Made by a program: the position numbers and the translations under genes
Assembly (NCBI RefSeq): GCF_014190805.1
Contig: NZ_JACHVQ010000002.1
Coordinates: forward strand, 682,001 to 746,000
Direction of reading: 5' to 3'
DNA length: 64,000 nt
Source of the DNA: Flexivirga oryzae
GTDB lineage: Bacteria; Actinomycetota; Actinomycetes; Actinomycetales; Dermatophilaceae
Part shown: piece after piece, positions 8,002-16,631 of the stretch
Layout: every line of letters starts with the position of its first letter
Numbering within the stretch: the first letter of the stretch is position 1
Notes under the pieces: generated by a model
What the model was told of the DNA's origin: nothing
The model's input: only the letters and a program-made list of their open reading frames with translations
Database searches by the model: none

Positions 8002-8972
8002 TGACCTGCGAGCGCCGCACACGCGTGTGGCGCGGTGGCGCCACCGGTGAACACGACCTGCCGCTGAGTGAGCTGCCGAAGCTGCTGGCCGAGGACGGCA
8101 CCCTCACCTGGGTCGATCTGCTCGACCCGAAACCCGACGACGTGCAGGAGCTCGCCGACGCGATCGGCCTGGACAAGCACACCGTCGAGGATGCTCTCGG
8201 GGAGCGCGAGCGGCCGAAAGCCGTGCGTTTCCACGACTATTTCTTCGTCACCTGTTTCACCGTGGAGGGTATGGCGGAGGACGACGACCTGCACCGCCTG
8301 TCGATCATCGTGTTGCCGCGTGCCGTGGTGACGGTCCGCCTCGGCAACGACTTCCCGATCGACACGGTCGAGGAGACCTTCTCCGCGGACGACGACCTGG
8401 TGCGGCTCGGCGCCAAGGCCCTGCTGCACGCCATCCTCGACACGGTGGTCGACGACTACTTCGAGGTGATGACGCGCATCGACGACGCCGTCGACGATCT
8501 GGAGAGCGGCCTCTTCGACCAGCAGCACGCCGGTCCGGCGATCGCCCGGAAGGCATTCACCCTGCACAAGCGGATCAGCCGGATGCGGCGGGTGACCCTG
8601 CCGATGCGTGAGGTCGTCACCACCATGCTGCGCCGCACCGACCCCGAGCATCACGAACTGCTGCCCTACTACGAGGACCTCTACGACCACACGATGCGGG
8701 TCGCGGAGTGGTCGGAGTCGCTGCGCGACACGATCGAGTCGGTCCAGGACACCAACCTCGCCCTCGGTGACGCCGCCCTCAACAACGTGATGAAGAAGCT
8801 GACCTCCTGGGCGGCGATCATCGCCGTGCCGACCGCGATCACCGGGTGGTACGGACAGAACATCCCCTACCCGGGCTTCGGTGAGGTCTGGGGGTTCTGG
8901 TTCAGCACGGCCCTGATGGTGGCGATCGCGGTCGTTCTGTATGTCGCCTTCAAACGACGCAACTGGCTCTGA
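8001..8972 (+). CDS. corA: CorA-family divalent metal transporter
   Basis: A 323-residue CorA-type magnesium/cobalt channel. The long cytoplasmic N-terminal domain (alpha/beta then helical funnel, residues 1-255) is followed by two C-terminal membrane helices. The first helix ends in the family signature, here YGQNIP in place of the common YGMNxP. The Asn of the GxN filter is retained, while Met to Gln is a known CorA variation. The protein ends with a basic KRRNWL tail on the cytosolic side. ATG 8001 overlaps the stop of the lipoprotein gene. A pentameric inner-membrane channel is expected. Ion preference cannot be decided from sequence. Confidence 0.9.
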   Translation: MTCERRTRVWRGGATGEHDLPLSELPKLLAEDGTLTWVDLLDPKPDDVQELADAIGLDKHTVEDALGERERPKAVRFHDYFFVTCFTVEGMAEDDDLHRLSIIVLPRAVVTVRLGNDFPIDTVEETFSADDDLVRLGAKALLHAILDTVVDDYFEVMTRIDDAVDDLESGLFDQQHAGPAIARKAFTLHKRISRMRRVTLPMREVVTTMLRRTDPEHHELLPYYEDLYDHTMRVAEWSESLRDTIESVQDTNLALGDAALNNVMKKLTSWAAIIAVPTAITGWYGQNIPYPGFGEVWGFWFSTALMVAIAVVLYVAFKRRNWL

Positions 8973-9019
8973 CGGCCGGGGAACGGGTGGTTCGGGCACG
9001 CAACACGTATGGTCTCGGT

Positions 9020-9781
9020 ATGGGGAGAATGAGAATCAGGGGAATTTCGACCATTGCCGCGGTGGCGGTGACCGCCGGTGCGCTGGCGGGCTGCAACGGC
9101 TCCAGCACCGCCGGGTCGGGCACCGGCAGCGGGGCAACCACGCCGGCGGCATCCACCACGAGCACGGCGGCCACACCGAGCAGGACCACCACGGCCGCGC
9201 CGAGCAAGACGACCGCGACCAAGGCCGACGCGACCAAGACCACCGCGTCACCGTCCGGCAGCAGCGCGTCCCAGGACGAGCTCAAGGGCAAGATCATCGC
9301 CGGTGCACCACCGCAGGACCTCACCTGGCTCGTCCGGCGTGTGCCGTCCAGCTGGAAGAAGGTGACCAATGTCGGCTCCGGCCAGTCCGAGTGGTCGATC
9401 GGCGGCCGGTGCGCCGTGCTCCTCGACCAGCCGGCGGGCATCGGCACCCAGCCGCAGCCGGACTCGCGCGGGGTGCTCGAGCACACCGCGGACCGGACCG
9501 GCCAGGCGTTCCCGGGCAAGCCCAAGCCGAAATACGTTGCCGGGGCGCAGAAGCAGCACACCCTGCCCAATGTCGTCACCGGCCTGAACGGCATCACCAC
9601 GGCGAAGTTCGAGGAGGATGTGGCCGACTACGGCAAGGGCCGGGCGCAGTTCCTCGCCTATCGCAACGGCGACTTCGCGCTGACGTTCACCGGGGTGTGC
9701 GGCACGAAGGCCGGTTTCGCGGCGAAGAAGAACGTCTTCGAGAGCTTCATCAGCGATCTGAGCGCGCACACGACGTACTGA
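9020..9781 (+). CDS. Putative lipoprotein with Ser/Thr-rich linker
   Basis: About 253 residues, exported. A basic N-terminus and hydrophobic core end in the lipobox LAGC (near residue 23). A low-complexity Thr/Ala/Ser/Lys linker of about 60 residues follows, the usual spacer carrying surface domains through the cell wall. The globular C-terminal half (about 90-253) has two cysteines (GRCAVLL and GVCGTKAG) and matches no family I recognise. ATG 9020 is chosen; ATG 9029, directly behind GGGGAGA, is equally possible. The gene stands alone between corA and the Dph6-like gene. Confidence 0.7.
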   Translation: MGRMRIRGISTIAAVAVTAGALAGCNGSSTAGSGTGSGATTPAASTTSTAATPSRTTTAAPSKTTATKADATKTTASPSGSSASQDELKGKIIAGAPPQDLTWLVRRVPSSWKKVTNVGSGQSEWSIGGRCAVLLDQPAGIGTQPQPDSRGVLEHTADRTGQAFPGKPKPKYVAGAQKQHTLPNVVTGLNGITTAKFEEDVADYGKGRAQFLAYRNGDFALTFTGVCGTKAGFAAKKNVFESFISDLSAHTTY

Positions 9782-9830
9782 GCCGCGTCCGGGCAACGAC
9801 CGCCCGGCGCGGTCGCGGGACGATGGACCC

Positions 9831-10526
9831 ATGACCCCCATCCCCGTGGCCTTCCACTGGAGCGGCGGCAAGGACTCCGCACACGCGCTCGGTCGGTTGC
9901 TGGCCGACGAGCGGTACGACGTGCGCTGCCTGCTGACCACCGTGCACGCGTCGAAGGGCGAGTCCACCGTGCACGGCCTCCCCACGGCGCTGCTGCGCTC
10001 GCAGGCGGAGGCGATCGGTCTCCCGCTGCGCGTTGTCGAGCTCGCCGGTGCCGGTCTTGACGGGTATGTCGAGGCGATGGACGCGCAGGCGCGACTGCTC
10101 CGCGCGGAAGGCATCGCGGGCTTCGCGTTCGGGGACCTCGAGCACTCGGATGTGTTGCGGCACAAGCAGGCCCAGTTCGGACCGCTGGGGGTCGAGGTCA
10201 TCGAACCGTTGTGGGGTATGTCGCCGCGCGAATGCGTCGAAGACTTCCTCACCACCGGGATCCAGGCGCTGATTGTGGTCGTCGATGCGTCCGTGCTCGG
10301 GCCGAGCCACCTCGGCGTGGCGGTCGACCGAGCCTTCGTCGATGCCCTGCCCGAGGGCTGCGATCCGTGCGGTGAGTATGGCGAGTTCCACACCTTCGTG
10401 TGGGACGCGCCGTACTTCCGCGATCCGGTGCCGTTCACCCGCGGCGGGACCGAGCGCATCGAGCGACGCATCGGCACGACCTCCGGGGTGCAGGAGTTCG
10501 CCTACTGGCGGCTGCACCTTCGCTGA
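9831..10526 (+). CDS. Dph6-like PP-loop ATP pyrophosphatase (diphthine-ammonia ligase family)
   Basis: A 231-residue protein with the PP-loop HWSGGKDSAHAL at residues 9-20, which binds ATP and forms an adenylate. GFAFGDLEHSDV and the C-terminal CGEYGEFHTFVWDAP are signatures of the MJ0570/Dph6 group. Archaeal and eukaryotic Dph6 amidates diphthine on elongation factor 2. Bacteria lack diphthamide, so this homologue must act on something else, probably amide formation on a small molecule. ATG 9831 is the only sensible start. No neighbour suggests a pathway. Fold confidence is high, substrate unknown. Confidence 0.8.
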   Translation: MTPIPVAFHWSGGKDSAHALGRLLADERYDVRCLLTTVHASKGESTVHGLPTALLRSQAEAIGLPLRVVELAGAGLDGYVEAMDAQARLLRAEGIAGFAFGDLEHSDVLRHKQAQFGPLGVEVIEPLWGMSPRECVEDFLTTGIQALIVVVDASVLGPSHLGVAVDRAFVDALPEGCDPCGEYGEFHTFVWDAPYFRDPVPFTRGGTERIERRIGTTSGVQEFAYWRLHLR

Positions 10527-10574
10527 ACCGGCGCGTGATGCTCCGAGTCGTCCTGCTGCAGGTCGCGGTGCATC

Positions 10575-10991
10575 TCAGGCAGCCTCTGCGAACAAGGTCT
10601 CGGCGACGTGCTGGGTGTCAAGGTACTCGCGGACCTCACTGATCCGGCCGTCCCGGACGACGAAGACCCCGCAGTACTCGTTGTCGTACTCCTTGCCGGT
10701 GGCGGTGGCGGTGCCGCGGGCTCGCCACTCGAGCACCGCCCGATCGTGCTCGGCCGTGATGTCGCCGAAGGTGAACGTCAGGGTGCCCGGCACGAAGAGC
10801 GCGACGGCGCTCGTCAGGAAGTCGACGATCGCCTGCCGACCCCGGCGCACCCCCGACAACGGCAGCCCGCCATACAGGGTCCAGGTGGCGTCCTCGGTGA
10901 AACTGTCGGCGATCCTCTCGAGGTCACCGGCGACCAGCGCCTTCAGATATGCCTGGACGACGTCGCGCGCTTCGATGGTCTGGGTGGACAT
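10575..10991 (-). CDS. SnoaL-like/nuclear transport factor 2 fold protein
   Basis: A 138-residue cone-shaped alpha+beta barrel protein of the SnoaL-like group: AYLKALVAGDLERIADSFTED is the typical first helix pair, followed by the beta-sheet with VLEWRARGTATATGKEYDNEY and a closing strand ISEVREYLDTQHVAE. Family members are polyketide cyclases, ketosteroid isomerases and many uncharacterised enzymes or binding proteins. The start ATG 10991 has a perfect AGGAGG seven bases upstream. It is monocistronic. Specific substrate unknown. Confidence 0.82.
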   Translation of the reverse strand: MSTQTIEARDVVQAYLKALVAGDLERIADSFTEDATWTLYGGLPLSGVRRGRQAIVDFLTSAVALFVPGTLTFTFGDITAEHDRAVLEWRARGTATATGKEYDNEYCGVFVVRDGRISEVREYLDTQHVAETLFAEAA

Positions 10992-11060
10992 GGTTGTGCC
11001 TCCTGTATGGCGTGTCTCGCCTTTCGTTGCCACCATTCGACGCCATCTCGCCGCGCTGAT

Positions 11061-11080
11061 CGAGACGCCAATCAGTCTCG
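11061..11080 (-). terminator. Hairpin after the methyltransferase gene
   Basis: CGAGAC and GTCTCG pair perfectly around an 8-base loop, 48 bases downstream of the minus-strand methyltransferase stop and before the SnoaL promoter region. There is no T-run, so it is either a weak terminator or an operator for the SnoaL gene. Confidence 0.35.
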
Positions 11081-11127
11081 CAGCGATCGGTTTTCGTGAT
11101 CGACCGCCCTGTGGGACGAGGGGGCCT

Positions 11128-11886
11128 TCAGTCCGGCTTGTGGGCGCGGACCAGCAGCCTGGTGGAGTGCGCGACGAACGTGCCGTGCCGGCGCAGGTGT
11201 GCGTCGAGCTCGCGCAGGCGCGCGTCATACCGCTCGACGCTGAAGTCGGGCACCCACCACACGCACTTGCGCAGGATGTACACCACGGCACCGATGTCGA
11301 AGAACTCCATCCGGCAGCGTGCGCTGCGGATCTCGTCCACCACCAGGCCGGCGGCCGTCGCTCCCGCCCGGTCGTGGCGGGGATGACGACCCTCGCGCAC
11401 CTCCGTCGGCAACGGCCCGGTGAACCATTCGATGAGTTCGAACGCCGATGCAGGTCCGACGTGCTGGGCGAGGTAGCGCCCGCCGGGACGCAACACGCGT
11501 GCGATCTCCGGCCACGGTGCGCGCACCGGATGCCGGGAGGACACCAGCTCGAACGACGCGTCCGGCCACGGCAGCGGTGCACCCTCGGCGACCTCCACCA
11601 CCTGGACACCCCTGGGACCCAACCGATTCCGGGCTGCCGCAGCGTTCGGTGACCATCCCTCGGTCACCGCCATGCGGTCGGGCAGCCGTGCTACGGAGTC
11701 GACCACCTCTCCCCCACCGGTCTGCAGATCCAGCCCGCTGCCCACTTCGGACAGTGCGGTCGCGAGCAGGCCGGCGTAGCCCCAGCCCGGCCGCTCCTCG
11801 ACGGCTCGTCCGTCCAGCCAGGAGAAGTCCCACCCGGACACGTCGACGTGCGCTGCCTCGTCCACCAGTTCGTCGTACGACCTCAT
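11128..11886 (-). CDS. Class I SAM-dependent methyltransferase
   Basis: A 252-residue Rossmann-type methyltransferase. The SAM site is visible as GSGLDLQTGGGEVV (motif I, near residues 49-62). PWPDASFELVSSRHP (near 107-121) and ARVLRPGGRYLAQHVGP (near 129-145) are the post-motif strands characteristic of type-11 methyltransferases. The C-terminal third (about 165-252) is predicted to bind the acceptor, which is unknown. It is the last gene of a minus-strand run with the LysR and oxidoreductase genes, with a 4-base gap from the oxidoreductase, so it is probably co-transcribed. Confidence 0.85.
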   Translation of the reverse strand: MRSYDELVDEAAHVDVSGWDFSWLDGRAVEERPGWGYAGLLATALSEVGSGLDLQTGGGEVVDSVARLPDRMAVTEGWSPNAAAARNRLGPRGVQVVEVAEGAPLPWPDASFELVSSRHPVRAPWPEIARVLRPGGRYLAQHVGPASAFELIEWFTGPLPTEVREGRHPRHDRAGATAAGLVVDEIRSARCRMEFFDIGAVVYILRKCVWWVPDFSVERYDARLRELDAHLRRHGTFVAHSTRLLVRAHKPD

Positions 11887-11890
11887 GTGT

Positions 11891-12844
11891 TCACCTCGAG
11901 GTGGTCGGTGTGCTCGGATCCGTCGTGGCCATACGCGTCACTTCCAGCACGGCGTTCCCTCGGACCCGGCGGGCGAGCAGGTCGGTGATGACCGACGCGG
12001 TGTCGGTCCAGTCCGCCACCGCGGTGATCTCCGGGTGCAACCGGCCGGACGCCACGAGCCGCACGAGGGTGGCCAGGTCGGCAGCGTCACTCACGTCGGA
12101 CTCCGAGTAGAGGAACTTGCGCATCGTGGCGTTCGCGCCGCCGGTCCAGTCGAAGAAGTCGATCGTCGGCCGGGTGTGACTCGCCTGTCCCATCCAGACG
12201 AGCAGGCCACGGGTCCGCAGCAGGCGCCAGGTGGCCGCGAAGAGGTCGCCGCCGACGCTCTCGATCACAACGTCGAACGGGCCCGCTGCGTCGGAGATGT
12301 CGGTCACCAGCTGTTCGGCGCCGAGTGCGAGCAGCCGCTGCCCACGGTCGACCGACGAACACATCACCGTCACGCGGGCTCCGAGCCCGGCAGCGAGCTC
12401 CACGAAGTAGTGGCCAACTCCTCCCGACGCACCGGTGAACAGCATTGTGCGTCCTGGGATCTCGCCGATCGTTCGGATCAGCCGCAGCGCGGTGAGACCC
12501 GCCAGCGGCAGCGCGGCCGCTGTCCGGCTCGGGATCGAGTCCGGGAGTGCAGCCACCCGGTCCGCCGGTACGCCGACCCGCTCGGCCCAGCCGGAGTGCT
12601 CGGGGTGCGCGACGACACGCTGTCCCACGGCCAGCGCGGTGACCTCGGCGCCCACGTCGAGGACGGCACCGGCCACGTCCTTGCCCGGTCGCCACCCGTC
12701 CGGGGGCGCGTCGAGCAGGAACGTCTCGCCGCGGTTGACGGAGTACGCCTCGACCGCGACGAGCACGTCGTGCCTGCCGACACGCGGCTCCGGAACGTCG
12801 GCCCATGCGATCGACCCTCGTCCGTCGGGGATCGCTGCTCTCAT
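11891..12844 (-). CDS. Zinc-independent MDR-family alcohol dehydrogenase/quinone oxidoreductase
   Basis: A 317-residue medium-chain reductase. The GroES-like N-terminal domain (about 1-120: VLVAVEAYSVNRGETFLLD, PGKDVAGAVLDVGAEV) lacks the Cys/His zinc ligands. The Rossmann domain has FTGASGGVGHYFVELAAGLG (about 144-163), the AxxGVGxxA NADPH motif of quinone-oxidoreductase types. AGGAAGG precedes ATG 12844. It lies directly downstream of a LysR gene on the same strand, which may regulate it. Expected reaction: NADPH-dependent reduction of an enone or quinone. Confidence 0.87.
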   Translation of the reverse strand: MRAAIPDGRGSIAWADVPEPRVGRHDVLVAVEAYSVNRGETFLLDAPPDGWRPGKDVAGAVLDVGAEVTALAVGQRVVAHPEHSGWAERVGVPADRVAALPDSIPSRTAAALPLAGLTALRLIRTIGEIPGRTMLFTGASGGVGHYFVELAAGLGARVTVMCSSVDRGQRLLALGAEQLVTDISDAAGPFDVVIESVGGDLFAATWRLLRTRGLLVWMGQASHTRPTIDFFDWTGGANATMRKFLYSESDVSDAADLATLVRLVASGRLHPEITAVADWTDTASVITDLLARRVRGNAVLEVTRMATTDPSTPTTSR

Positions 12845-12875
12845 CTGTTGTGCACCTTCCTGATTCGTGACGCGC

Positions 12876-13772
12876 TCAGGTTTCGTGATCGCCGGCTCCG
12901 GCCGCGGCGCAGGCGCGCAGGAGCGGCGCCACCTGGCGGGAGGTCGCCGTCTCCGGCACCGCCAGAGCGGTGGGCATCAGCAGAGCCGGCTCGGTCGGGA
13001 CGAACTGCACCGACGGATGCCGCAGGGTGTCCGCCTCGGGTTGGTAGATCACCGTCCAGCTCGGGCTGCCCGAGCCCACCGCCGCGATCAGGTCGTCGAG
13101 AGAACCCAGGTGTTCGCCGAGCGTCGGCGCGAATCCGGCTGCCGCGCACCTTTCCATCACCAGATCGAACAGTGGGGCGTTCCGCTGGCGCGGCACGATC
13201 CGCAACGGCAGCGCGGCCAGGTCGGCCAACCGGACCGTCGCGTCCTCGCCGATCGGGTATGACGCCGGCAGCACGGCCAGCAGGCGGTCCTGCCAGACCT
13301 CGATCAACTCGACGCCACCGGCGCTGGTCACACCCCGGACGAAGGCCGCGTCCAGCTGGCCGCTCGCCACTCGGGCGAGCCGGGCGCGGGCCGGCGCTCG
13401 CACGAGTTTGGTGGTGGTCGCCGGAAGCAGGTCGGACAGCGCTCCGAGCACGCCGGTCAGCCTGCTTCCCATGCCCGCGCTGCTGCCGAGCCGGAGCGTC
13501 TGTGACGGCCGTTCCACACCGGAACGAGCGACGTTGCGCACCCGATCGGCGGCTGCCAGCACCGCCCGGGCCTCGGGCAGCAGCCGGGCGCCTGCGGCTG
13601 TGAGGCGCACCCTTCGTGCCGACCGGTCGAACAGCTGCACTCCGAGCTCGCGCTCCAGGCGGGCGACCTGCTGGCTGACCGCAGGCTGGCCGATCGCCAG
13701 ATTCGCCGCCGCACGCCCGAAGTGCAACTCCTCCGCGACGGCGACGAAGTATTCGAGCTGACGCAACTCCAC
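12876..13772 (-). CDS. LysR-family transcriptional regulator
   Basis: A 298-residue LysR regulator. From GTG 13772 it begins MELRQLEYFVAVAEELHFGR, the canonical LysR N-terminus; TTG 13775 is an alternative. The winged helix-turn-helix spans residues 1-60 (AANLAIGQPAVSQQVARLER). The C-terminal co-inducer domain occupies about 90-290. Unusually the gene points the same way as its neighbours: the tautomerase gene upstream (34 bases) and the MDR oxidoreductase downstream (31 bases). It probably controls this small run, perhaps in response to an electrophilic or aromatic compound, given the enzyme types. Confidence 0.9.
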   Translation of the reverse strand: MELRQLEYFVAVAEELHFGRAAANLAIGQPAVSQQVARLERELGVQLFDRSARRVRLTAAGARLLPEARAVLAAADRVRNVARSGVERPSQTLRLGSSAGMGSRLTGVLGALSDLLPATTTKLVRAPARARLARVASGQLDAAFVRGVTSAGGVELIEVWQDRLLAVLPASYPIGEDATVRLADLAALPLRIVPRQRNAPLFDLVMERCAAAGFAPTLGEHLGSLDDLIAAVGSGSPSWTVIYQPEADTLRHPSVQFVPTEPALLMPTALAVPETATSRQVAPLLRACAAAGAGDHET

Positions 13773-13809
13773 CAAGCCATCGTGCCATCACGGAGACGGT
13801 GACGTCCGA

Positions 13810-13992
13810 TCACTTGTCGGCGGTCAGCACCCCGTCGGCACCCCAACTGTCAGCTGGGGTCTCCTGGATCCAGACCTGCACGAGGTCACCCGGGATCCCG
13901 AGCACCTCGACGAACGCGTCGGTGATGCGGCGGATCAGGTCGCGCTTGACCTCGACGGGGCGCGGCCCCTGCAGAACGGTCACGGTAGGCAT
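13810..13992 (-). CDS. 4-oxalocrotonate tautomerase-like small enzyme
   Basis: A 60-residue protein of the tautomerase superfamily. After Met removal it starts PTVTVLQGPRP, exposing the catalytic N-terminal Pro1 used as the general base. KRDLIRRITDAFVEVLGIP is the single helix, and VQVWIQETPADSWG carries the conserved second strand. The length matches hexameric 4-OT enzymes. GAGGAG lies six to eleven bases before ATG 13992. It is first in a run with LysR, MDR oxidoreductase and methyltransferase genes, suggesting a small catabolic or detoxification unit; the substrate is unknown. Confidence 0.88.
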   Translation of the reverse strand: MPTVTVLQGPRPVEVKRDLIRRITDAFVEVLGIPGDLVQVWIQETPADSWGADGVLTADK

Positions 13993-14070
13993 ACTGGAAT
14001 CTCCTCGATGATGGTGACGACACCGTGTCGCCGTCACCCATTCCAGTCGCCCGGCCGGCCGGGAACCAGG

Positions 14071-14096
14071 CGTGATCCGGACCTGCAGCGATCACG
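14071..14096 (-). terminator. Perfect 7-bp hairpin downstream of hutI
   Basis: CGTGATC (14071-14077) and GATCACG (14090-14096) are perfect inverted repeats with a 12-base loop. They lie 35 bases beyond the hutI stop and about 80 bases before the tautomerase start. A transcription end for the hut operon or an operator for the next gene are both possible; no T-run is present. Confidence 0.35.
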
Positions 14097-14130
14097 ATCT
14101 GCGATGGCTGCCACCTGCCCGGGTCTCGCG

Positions 14131-15306
14131 CTACGTGAGCTTGCGCGCGACAGGAACACCGGGACGGTAGGCCAGGTGCAGGTATGACGGCGCATCGAGG
14201 ACCGTGAGATCGGCCTGAGCCCCACCGCGGATGACGCCGATGTCGGTGCGCCGCAACGACTGCGCCGCTCCCGCCGTGGCCGCGAGCAGGGCCTCGGCGG
14301 GCGTCATACCCATGTCCCGCACCGCGACCGCGATCGCGAACGGGATCGAGCTGGAGTAGCAGGTGCCGGGGTTGCAGTCACTGGCCAGTGCCACGGTCGC
14401 GCCGGCATCGATCAGCCGGCGGGCGTCCGGGTAGGGCGACCTGGTGGAGAACTCGACACCCGGCAACAGCGTTGCCACCGTTGCAGATCCGGCCAGGGCG
14501 TCCACATCCGCGTCGGACAGGAACGTGCAGTGGTCGACGCTTGCCGCACCCAGCTCGACCGCGAGTCGTGCACCCGGTCCGTGTCCCAGCTGGTTGCCGT
14601 GCACGCGCAGCTCCAGACCGGCCGCGAGTCCGGCGCGCAGCACTCGCTCGGACTCCTCCCCGGTGAACGCGTACACGCTGTTCGGCTCGCAGAAGACGTC
14701 GATCCAGCGGGCGTGCGGCGCGCAGGCGGCGAGCATGTCGCCGCACACGAGGTCGAGGTAGTCGTCGCGCCCACCGGCACTTTCGCGGAACTCAGGTGGC
14801 ACCACGTGCGCACCGAGGAACGTTGTCTCGTCGGTGAATTCGCGTGCGATGCGCAGCGCACGCGCCTCATTGTCGACGTCCAGTCCGTAGCCGCTCTTGA
14901 TCTCCACGACACCCGTGCCCTGAGCGTGCAGCTCGGCGACCCGTGCACCGACCAGGGCGCGTAACTCGTCGTCGGTCGCCGCGCGGGTGGCCGCCATGGA
15001 AACCGCGATACCACCGCCGTCGTACGGCTCACCGGTCATCCGCGCGGCGAACTCCGCGGACCGGTCGCCGGCGAAGACGAGGTGACTGTGGCTGTCGACG
15101 AAGGCGGGTATGACGGCACGCCCACCGAGATCACGGCGCTCGTCCGCGTCCGGCAATCGGTGCTGGGCACCGACCCACACGACCTTGCCGCCGTCGGTGA
15201 CCACCGCGGCCTGCGTGATGATCCCGAGTGGTGAGCCGTCCGCCTCGGGATGCGTCGGATCGTTCGTGACCAGTTCGCTGATCCCGGTCCACGCTGTGCT
15301 CGTCAC
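14131..15306 (-). CDS. hutI: Imidazolonepropionase
   Basis: A 391-residue metal-dependent amidohydrolase that opens imidazolone-5-propionate to N-formimino-L-glutamate, third step of histidine breakdown. The metal site starts FVDSHSHLVFAGDR (H-x-H at the end of strand 1), with later ligands in HVVPPEF, VHGNQLGHG and ASDCNPGT; EIKSGYGLD is a HutI signature. I place the start at GTG 15306 because it forms a GTGA overlap with the hutF stop and has GGAGG five bases upstream; GTG 15318 is less likely. It is last in the hut operon. Length matches the family. Confidence 0.93.
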   Translation of the reverse strand: MTSTAWTGISELVTNDPTHPEADGSPLGIITQAAVVTDGGKVVWVGAQHRLPDADERRDLGGRAVIPAFVDSHSHLVFAGDRSAEFAARMTGEPYDGGGIAVSMAATRAATDDELRALVGARVAELHAQGTGVVEIKSGYGLDVDNEARALRIAREFTDETTFLGAHVVPPEFRESAGGRDDYLDLVCGDMLAACAPHARWIDVFCEPNSVYAFTGEESERVLRAGLAAGLELRVHGNQLGHGPGARLAVELGAASVDHCTFLSDADVDALAGSATVATLLPGVEFSTRSPYPDARRLIDAGATVALASDCNPGTCYSSSIPFAIAVAVRDMGMTPAEALLAATAGAAQSLRRTDIGVIRGGAQADLTVLDAPSYLHLAYRPGVPVARKLT

Positions 15307-16631
15307 GGTGCCTCCCACAAGTCGTTGATCGCGTCGGTCAACAGGTGACCGACGTCCCCCAGCCGGTGTTGCCGGTCGCCCACGACGACCTCGCCGTCGC
15401 GGATCACGTCGGTGACATCGGCTGCGGTGGCAGCGGTGAGCACGAATTCTGCCGGGACCCCTGCGGTGCGGGGCGACTCGAGGTCGACGGCGACCAGGTC
15501 GGCCTTCGCGCCGATCTGCAGTGACCCGGCCTCGCTCCAGCCGACCGTGTCGTGTGCGGTCGCGGCCGACAGCAGCTCCTCCGGCATGAGGCGGCCGCGG
15601 TGCAGCGTCCGCAGCCGTTCGTGCGACTCAAGGCCACGGACCTCCTCGAACATGTCGATGACGGCGTGCTGATCCGAGCCGAGGCTCAATCGGGCTCCCG
15701 CGTCGAGCAGTTCGCGGGACGGTCCGATGCCGTCGGCGAGGTCGCGCTCGGTGGTCGGGCAGAACGATGCGATCGAAGCTGCCCCGCCCAGCGTCTTGAT
15801 GTCGCCGTCGGTGAGGTGCGTGGCGTGCACCGCGGTGAAGTCGTCGTCCACGACGCCCGCCTCGGCGAGCAACTGCACCGGCGTCATGCCGTAGAACGCC
15901 AGGCACGCTTCGTTCTCCGCCGGCTGCTCCGACACGTGCGCGTGGGTCGTCGGCAGCGTCTGCCCGAAGTGCTTGTACTGGACGAACTCCCGCAGTTGGT
16001 CGCGCGGCACGGCCCGCACGGAGTGGATCGCCGTGCCCACCCGGTTGGTCGCGTCGTCCCACAGCTGGGAGACCCGCTCCGCCCAGCGAGAGACGTCACC
16101 GTCGCCGAAGCGCGACTGTTCGGGCTCGAGCGGCACGTGCCCGTCGGCGGTCAAACCGCCTGCGAGATAACAGGTGTCGAGCAGCGTCAGTCGCACACCG
16201 GCGTCGCGCGCCGCCTGCTGCAGCGCCTCGCCCATCGCGTTGGGGTTGTCGTAGGGCGTGCCGTCCGGGTTGTGGTGGACATAGTGGAACTCGCCCACAC
16301 TGGTGATGCCCGACAGCGCCATCTCGGCGTACGCCGCCCGGGCGAGCTTCAGGTAGTTGTCCGGGGTGAGACGCGCCGCTGCGTCATACATCCGGGACCG
16401 CCAGGTCCAGAAGGTGCCGCCCTCGGCGTGCGTGCGGCCGCGCAGCGCCCGGTGGAACGCGTGGCTGTGTGTGTTGGCGAAACCGGGCAGGACGACGCCG
16501 GGCAGGCGGTGCGCATCGCCGTGCGGCTGCCCGGCCTCGATCCGGTCGAAGACGTCGCCGGCGAGCGTGAAGCGCACATCGTGCGCGATTCCGCTTGGCA
16601 ACAGTGCGTATTCGGCCCAATAGCTCGTCAT
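15303..16631 (-). CDS. hutF: Formimidoylglutamate deiminase
   Basis: A 442-residue amidohydrolase that converts N-formimino-L-glutamate to N-formyl-L-glutamate plus ammonia. Metal ligands appear in FANTHSHAFHRALRG (about residues 52-66), HAHVSEQPAENE, AVHATHLTDGD and LGSDQHAVID. The presence of HutF means this organism uses the five-step route, in which N-formylglutamate must then be deformylated. ATG 16631 overlaps the upstream amidohydrolase stop (ATGA), and its own stop overlaps hutI, so translation is coupled along the operon. Confidence 0.93.
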   Translation of the reverse strand: MTSYWAEYALLPSGIAHDVRFTLAGDVFDRIEAGQPHGDAHRLPGVVLPGFANTHSHAFHRALRGRTHAEGGTFWTWRSRMYDAAARLTPDNYLKLARAAYAEMALSGITSVGEFHYVHHNPDGTPYDNPNAMGEALQQAARDAGVRLTLLDTCYLAGGLTADGHVPLEPEQSRFGDGDVSRWAERVSQLWDDATNRVGTAIHSVRAVPRDQLREFVQYKHFGQTLPTTHAHVSEQPAENEACLAFYGMTPVQLLAEAGVVDDDFTAVHATHLTDGDIKTLGGAASIASFCPTTERDLADGIGPSRELLDAGARLSLGSDQHAVIDMFEEVRGLESHERLRTLHRGRLMPEELLSAATAHDTVGWSEAGSLQIGAKADLVAVDLESPRTAGVPAEFVLTAATAADVTDVIRDGEVVVGDRQHRLGDVGHLLTDAINDLWEAP

